From Bacteroidales bacterium (GTDB lineage: Bacteria > Bacteroidota > Bacteroidia > Bacteroidales > UBA12077): 38,763 bases of DNA. Location: the NCBI GenBank assembly GCA_019038645.1, contig JAHOYT010000086.1, positions 1 to 38,763 of the forward strand, given 5' to 3'. The notes below the pieces were generated by a model. It had not been told where the DNA came from. It was given only the letters and a program-made list of their open reading frames with translations, and made no database searches. Position 1 is the stretch's first letter. The number at the start of each line of letters is the position of its first letter. The translations under genes and the position numbers were made by a program. Below, piece after piece: positions 35,105-38,763 of the stretch.

Positions 35105-35155
35105 AAAATGATGCTCAAAACATTGATAAACATTGAGTCATTTTTTCTTTTTTTA
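35105..35155 (+). terminator. Terminator after the histidine kinase gene
   Basis: AAAATGA, two unpaired bases (TG), then CTCAA pair with TTGAGTCATTTT, followed by a long T-rich tail. Confidence 0.7.
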
Positions 35156-35171
35156 TTCAAATATTAATTTA

Positions 35172-35179
35172 TACTTTTG
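35172..35179 (+). promoter_or_regulatory. -7 box for the yceD-rpmF-plsX-fabH operon
   Basis: TACTTTTG is a full match to TAnnTTTG. No correctly spaced -33 element was found. A start near 35186 leaves only about 8 bases before the first TTG (35194) and favours a later start codon. Confidence 0.5.
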
Positions 35180-35193
35180 CACGATGTTAAAAT

Positions 35194-35745
35194 TTGAATC
35201 CACAAGTGGGAAGTTTGAATAAATATCAGATTGTTTATCAGGGTTTAAGTGAGGGCTTACACGAATTCAATTTTGACATTAACGATTCGTTCTTTGAGAA
35301 TAGGGAATATTCAGAAATAGAAAAAGGAGAATTAACAGCGGAGGTTTCACTTAATAGAAAACCTCAGTTTTTAGAACTTGATTTTATTATTGAGGGTTTT
35401 ATAGTACTTACATGTGACAGATGCCTTGGATTATATAACCAGTCGATAAATTTTCAGGGAAAATTATTTGTAAAATTCTCAGAATCAGAATCGGAACTTG
35501 CTGAAGATGTTATCTGTTTATCATCAGTTGATTATGAGTTAGATGTTTCGCATTATATATATGAAAGCATCAGATTGAGTATCCCGTTAAAAAGAGTGCA
35601 TCCTGATAATAAAAATGGGGAAACAACATGTGACCCTGATATGATAAAGAAAATACATAATTTAAATACAGAAAGACCTGCCGGTGATAATACAGATCCA
35701 AGGTGGGATGATTTAAAAAATTTAATGGCAAATAATAATAAATAG
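35194..35745 (+). CDS. yceD: YceD/DUF177-family protein
   Basis: The 183-residue protein matches the YceD family, which is nearly always encoded before rpmF. The early [11 protein letters not shown]..., central ILTCDRCLG-like motif (VLTCDRCLG) and C-terminal Cys (TTCDP) are present. Its role is poorly known; links to 23S rRNA accumulation have been described for plant and E. coli relatives. The start is uncertain: an ATG at 35184 is out of frame, and TTG 35194, GTG 35206 and TTG 35215 are candidates. The last gives the closest family match ([11 protein letters not shown]). rpmF follows five bases downstream. Confidence 0.82.
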   Translation: MNPQVGSLNKYQIVYQGLSEGLHEFNFDINDSFFENREYSEIEKGELTAEVSLNRKPQFLELDFIIEGFIVLTCDRCLGLYNQSINFQGKLFVKFSESESELAEDVICLSSVDYELDVSHYIYESIRLSIPLKRVHPDNKNGETTCDPDMIKKIHNLNTERPAGDNTDPRWDDLKNLMANNNK

Positions 35746-35750
35746 AAGAA

Positions 35751-35936
35751 ATGGCACATCCAAAGAGAAAGACATCGAAACAGAGAAGAGACAAGAGAAG
35801 AACACATTACAAAGCAACTGCACCAACTGTTGCAGCATGTTCAAATTGCGGTGCTACACATGAGTATCACAGGGTTTGTCCTGAGTGCGGATATTATAAA
35901 GGACAGTTAGCTGTTGATAAAGAGGTAAAGGCATAG
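35751..35936 (+). CDS. rpmF: 50S ribosomal protein L32
   Basis: The 61-residue protein is the complete L32. It has a basic N-terminus ([17 protein letters not shown]) followed by a four-Cys zinc ribbon (Cys30, Cys33, Cys43, Cys46). This is the zinc-binding form rather than the Cys-less paralogue made under zinc limitation. It sits between yceD and plsX, the common order in bacteria. Confidence 0.97.
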   Translation: MAHPKRKTSKQRRDKRRTHYKATAPTVAACSNCGATHEYHRVCPECGYYKGQLAVDKEVKA

Positions 35937-35956
35937 TTTAAGAAATTCAAACTCAT

Positions 35957-36898
35957 ATGAGAATTGGAATAGATATTATGGGTGGAGATTTTGCTCCTGA
36001 AGCTACGGTTTTAGGGGCAATTTTAGCTCATAAAGAAATGTCATCCGAAGATCGTATAGTACTTATTGGAGATCAGGAACAAATATTTGAGATTTTAAAT
36101 CGAGAGAAAGTTGATCCTGAAATTTTTGATATAGTGCATGCTTCGCAGATAATAGACATGAATGATCATCCTGCAAAAGCGTATAAAAAAAAGCAGGATT
36201 CTTCAATAACTATTGGATTTAAACTTCTGTATAAAGGAGAAATAGATGGTTTTGCAAGTGCCGGGAATACTGGTGCCATGATGGTTGGTGCTATGTATAC
36301 AGCAAGAGTTGTTCCAGGTGTTATTCGCCCTGTAATCACAGCATCAATACCTAAACCCGATGGTACATTTTCCATTTTACTTGATGTTGGATTAAATCCG
36401 GACACCAAACCCGACGTACTTTATCAATATGCAATTTTAGGTTCAATATATGCCGAAAATGTATATCACATAAAAAACCCTAAAGTTGGATTGATTAATA
36501 TTGGTTCGGAAGAGGAAAAGGGAAACCTGGTTACAAAATCTGCACACGAATTAATGAAAGGCACGACTGACTTTAATTTCGTTGGAAATGTTGAGGCAAA
36601 TGAACTTTTTACTAACGACAAAGTAGACGTAATGGTTTGTGATGGGTTTGTAGGCAATGTAATTCTTAAAGAGGCAGAAGCATTTTATACTCTAATAAAG
36701 AAAAGAAAAATACAGGATGATTTTTTCGAAAAATTTAATTTCGAAAATTATGGTGGGACACCAGTTTTGGGTGTAAATAAAAATATAGTTATTGGCCATG
36801 GAATTTCAAATGACAAGGCTATTAAAAACATGATTCTCCACACAAAGGAAGTAGTTCATGCTAATCTTTCTGAAAAAGTCAAGGAGGTTTTTAAATGA
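35957..36898 (+). CDS. plsX: Phosphate acyltransferase
   Basis: The 313-residue enzyme converts acyl-ACP to acyl-phosphate, the first step of PlsX/PlsY phospholipid synthesis. It opens with the typical [20 protein letters not shown] and carries [10 protein letters not shown] (about 100-109), the [14 protein letters not shown] block (about 178-191) and CDGFVGNV (about 227-234). It is peripheral at the inner membrane. The stop overlaps the fabH start (ATGA). Confidence 0.97.
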   Translation: MRIGIDIMGGDFAPEATVLGAILAHKEMSSEDRIVLIGDQEQIFEILNREKVDPEIFDIVHASQIIDMNDHPAKAYKKKQDSSITIGFKLLYKGEIDGFASAGNTGAMMVGAMYTARVVPGVIRPVITASIPKPDGTFSILLDVGLNPDTKPDVLYQYAILGSIYAENVYHIKNPKVGLINIGSEEEKGNLVTKSAHELMKGTTDFNFVGNVEANELFTNDKVDVMVCDGFVGNVILKEAEAFYTLIKKRKIQDDFFEKFNFENYGGTPVLGVNKNIVIGHGISNDKAIKNMILHTKEVVHANLSEKVKEVFK

Positions 36899-37905
36899 CA
36901 AAATTGAGAGCAACTATTACCGGAATTGGAGCTTATGTTCCGGATTATATTCTTACTAATGACGAATTAAGTAAAATGGTTGATACTTCCGACGAGTGGA
37001 TTATGACTCGTATCGGAATCAAGGAAAGACACATTATTAAGGAGGAAGGCGAAGGTTCTTCTTTTGTAGGATCAAAAGCAGTAATGCAGTTGCTTGAAAA
37101 AACGAATACATCTCCGGACGAGATTGATTTACTTATTTGTGCTACAGTTACTCCCGATCACCAATTTCCGGCTACAGCTAATATAATAAGTGATAAAGTT
37201 GGAATTAAAAATGCATTTAGTTTTGATATAAATGCAGGTTGTTCAGGATTTTTATATGCATTAACAACTGCTTCAAAATATGTTGAATCAGGTTCGTATA
37301 AAAAAGTTATTGTTGTTGGTGCCGAAAAAATGTCATCAATAGTTGACTATCAGGATCGTGCAACTTGCCCTATTTTTGGAGACGGAGCAGGAGCAGTGCT
37401 TATAGAACCAACAACTGAAGATATTGGGATTGTAGATTTAAAGCTACAGTCCGATGGAGCCGGAAGAGTACACTTACACCAGAAAGCAGGAGGTTCTGCT
37501 AAACCGTCATCACATGAAACTATAGATGCCCGTGAACATTTTATATATCAGGAAGGTCAGCCTGTTTTTAAGTGGGCCGTTTCGAAAATGGCAGATGTAT
37601 CGGTTGAAATAATGAAAAGAAACGGAATAACTCCGGAAACCTTATCGTGGCTGGTTCCTCATCAGGCTAATATGAGAATTATTGAAGCTACTGCAAAACG
37701 TATGGGTATAAAAAAAGAGCAGGTAATGATTAACATTGAAAAGTATGGTAACACTACTGCAGCTACATTGCCTCTTTGTTTATGGGAGTGGGAAGATCAG
37801 TTAAAAAAAGGAGATAACATTATTCTGGCAACATTTGGTGCCGGGTTTACCTGGGGAGCAATGTATTTGAAGTGGGGATACGATGGTAAAAGCGTAAAGA
37901 AATAA
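36895..37905 (+). CDS. fabH: 3-oxoacyl-ACP synthase III
   Basis: The 336-residue enzyme starts fatty-acid synthesis by condensing acyl-CoA with malonyl-ACP. The Cys-His-Asn triad is present: Cys116 (INAGCSGF), His256 (VPHQANMRI) and Asn286 (YGNTTAA). It overlaps plsX by four bases and has a strong AAGGAGG (36881-36887) seven bases before its ATG, inside plsX, suggesting coupled but independent initiation. A bidirectional terminator follows. Confidence 0.97.
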   Translation: MTKLRATITGIGAYVPDYILTNDELSKMVDTSDEWIMTRIGIKERHIIKEEGEGSSFVGSKAVMQLLEKTNTSPDEIDLLICATVTPDHQFPATANIISDKVGIKNAFSFDINAGCSGFLYALTTASKYVESGSYKKVIVVGAEKMSSIVDYQDRATCPIFGDGAGAVLIEPTTEDIGIVDLKLQSDGAGRVHLHQKAGGSAKPSSHETIDAREHFIYQEGQPVFKWAVSKMADVSVEIMKRNGITPETLSWLVPHQANMRIIEATAKRMGIKKEQVMINIEKYGNTTAATLPLCLWEWEDQLKKGDNIILATFGAGFTWGAMYLKWGYDGKSVKK

Positions 37906-37921
37906 CAAACACTATATAAAT

Positions 37922-37957
37922 AAAAAAATCCGAAGCAGAACTGTTTCGGATTTTTTT
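37922..37957. terminator. Bidirectional rho-independent terminator
   Basis: ATCCGAA (37928-37934) pairs with TTCGGAT (37945-37951), extended by A and T runs on either side. It lies between fabH and the converging histidine kinase gene. Confidence 0.85.
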
Positions 37958-37960
37958 ATT

Positions 37961-38763
37961 TTAATGATTGTTAAAAGCTAAAATAAACTCTGTCGATTCA
38001 TTAGGAATAGAATTTACAGAGATGGTTCCATCGTGCAATTCCATTATTTGCTTAGATAAACTTAATCCTATACCTGATCCGGAATCTTTAGTCGTATAAA
38101 AAGGAATAAATATATCGTTTAGTATATCAGCAGGAATACCTTTTCCATTATCAGTAATACTTAAAGCAATTTCACTTTTATTTTTTGTAGCATTGATACG
38201 AATTTCTCCTTTGTCTTTTTCCTGTATTGCATCAAAACTATTTCTAACAATATTTATCAAAACTTGTGTTATTTGATCTTTATCTGCAAATAATATTATA
38301 TCATCTGGATTTAATTCTATCTTAAAATCAATATTTAGGTTTTCTATTTTATCTATGAAAAGATCTTTTACCTGATTTAATAATTTGCTAACCTCAAATT
38401 CAGTTCTTTTTGGTTCTGGTAATGATGAAAGCTTTCTATAGCTGTTAACAAAACTAATTAATCCGGAGCCTCTTTCTTCAATTATGTCAAGTCCTTCAAC
38501 TGTCCTGTTAATGGTTTGTGGTGTTATGTTTTTACGGTTTTTAACTGCTTGCCCATCAACAAAATACTTTTTCATGGTTTTCGATAATGAAGTTATTGGT
38601 GTTATCGAGTTCATTATCTCGTGATTTAAAATTCTAATTAGTTTGCCCCAAGACTCTATTTCATTCTTATATAGGTGTTTGTCAATATCCTGAAAGGAAA
38701 TTAGTTTTATTTTTGTGCCCTTTAGGTTCAATAAAGCACAACTTACAGATAATTTTTGTTTTA
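37961..38763 (-). CDS. Sensor histidine kinase, C-terminal part (cut by window edge)
   Basis: The frame has no stop up to the window end, so the gene continues beyond it. A TTG at 38731 is not a real start: the sequence before it (KQKLSVSCALLNLKGTKIKL) continues a domain seen in NtrY-like kinases of Bacteroidota. The visible part carries the His box (LIRILNHEIMNSITPI), the N box (INIVRNSFDAI), DNGKGIP, and GSGIGLSLSKQIM. The sensor part is missing. No regulator partner is visible. Confidence 0.85.
   Translation of the reverse strand, partial: KQKLSVSCALLNLKGTKIKLISFQDIDKHLYKNEIESWGKLIRILNHEIMNSITPITSLSKTMKKYFVDGQAVKNRKNITPQTINRTVEGLDIIEERGSGLISFVNSYRKLSSLPEPKRTEFEVSKLLNQVKDLFIDKIENLNIDFKIELNPDDIILFADKDQITQVLINIVRNSFDAIQEKDKGEIRINATKNKSEIALSITDNGKGIPADILNDIFIPFYTTKDSGSGIGLSLSKQIMELHDGTISVNSIPNESTEFILAFNNH

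Overview
The window is an AT-rich stretch of a Bacteroidota chromosome, most like the Bacteroidales/Marinilabiliales group. Four things point there. Several promoters match the Bacteroidota -33/-7 consensus (TTTG, about 19-23 bases, TAnnTTTG). atpD-atpC stand apart from the other ATP synthase genes. The order yceD-rpmF-plsX-fabH is present. Membrane signalling proteins combine TPRs with SpoIIE phosphatase or histidine kinase domains. I saw no tRNA, rRNA, CRISPR array or intact mobile element. Assignments come from reading motifs in the translated sequence; no database search was run.

Left part (1-10.6 kb): a TPR/SpoIIE phosphatase, a Na+/phosphate cotransporter with a PhoU-like tail, a polyprenyl diphosphate synthase, two related small outer-membrane barrels, atpD-atpC with a secreted alpha/beta hydrolase, a family 9 glycosyltransferase and a small STAS-like protein.

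TetR operon (10.6-17.1 kb, minus strand): TetR regulator, LolA-like periplasmic carrier, a four-helix-bundle protein, two LolC/E-type permeases, a LolD-type ATPase and an outer-membrane barrel. Together they look like a regulated inner-to-outer-membrane lipid or lipoprotein export line. A promoter and a probable TetR operator lie just upstream of tetR.

Centre (17.1-30.7 kb): a TPR-PAS-histidine kinase-receiver hybrid, an e(P4)-type acid phosphatase lipoprotein, an ECF sigma factor with a membrane anti-sigma-like protein, an outer-membrane barrel, a second TPR/SpoIIE phosphatase, dipeptidase E, an orphan ABC ATPase, a second STAS-like protein, a U32 enzyme, and two proteins of unknown function. 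The motif TGTAAC-N16/17-CGTC lies upstream of the sigma factor, the barrel and the ABC ATPase, so these probably form a small ECF regulon.

Right part (30.7-38.8 kb): a 476-base gap holding a broken gene remnant and an unassigned terminator, an AsmA-like protein, a two-TM histidine kinase that starts at TTG, the yceD-rpmF-plsX-fabH operon (ribosomal protein L32 and fatty-acid/phospholipid initiation), and a histidine kinase gene cut by the window edge.
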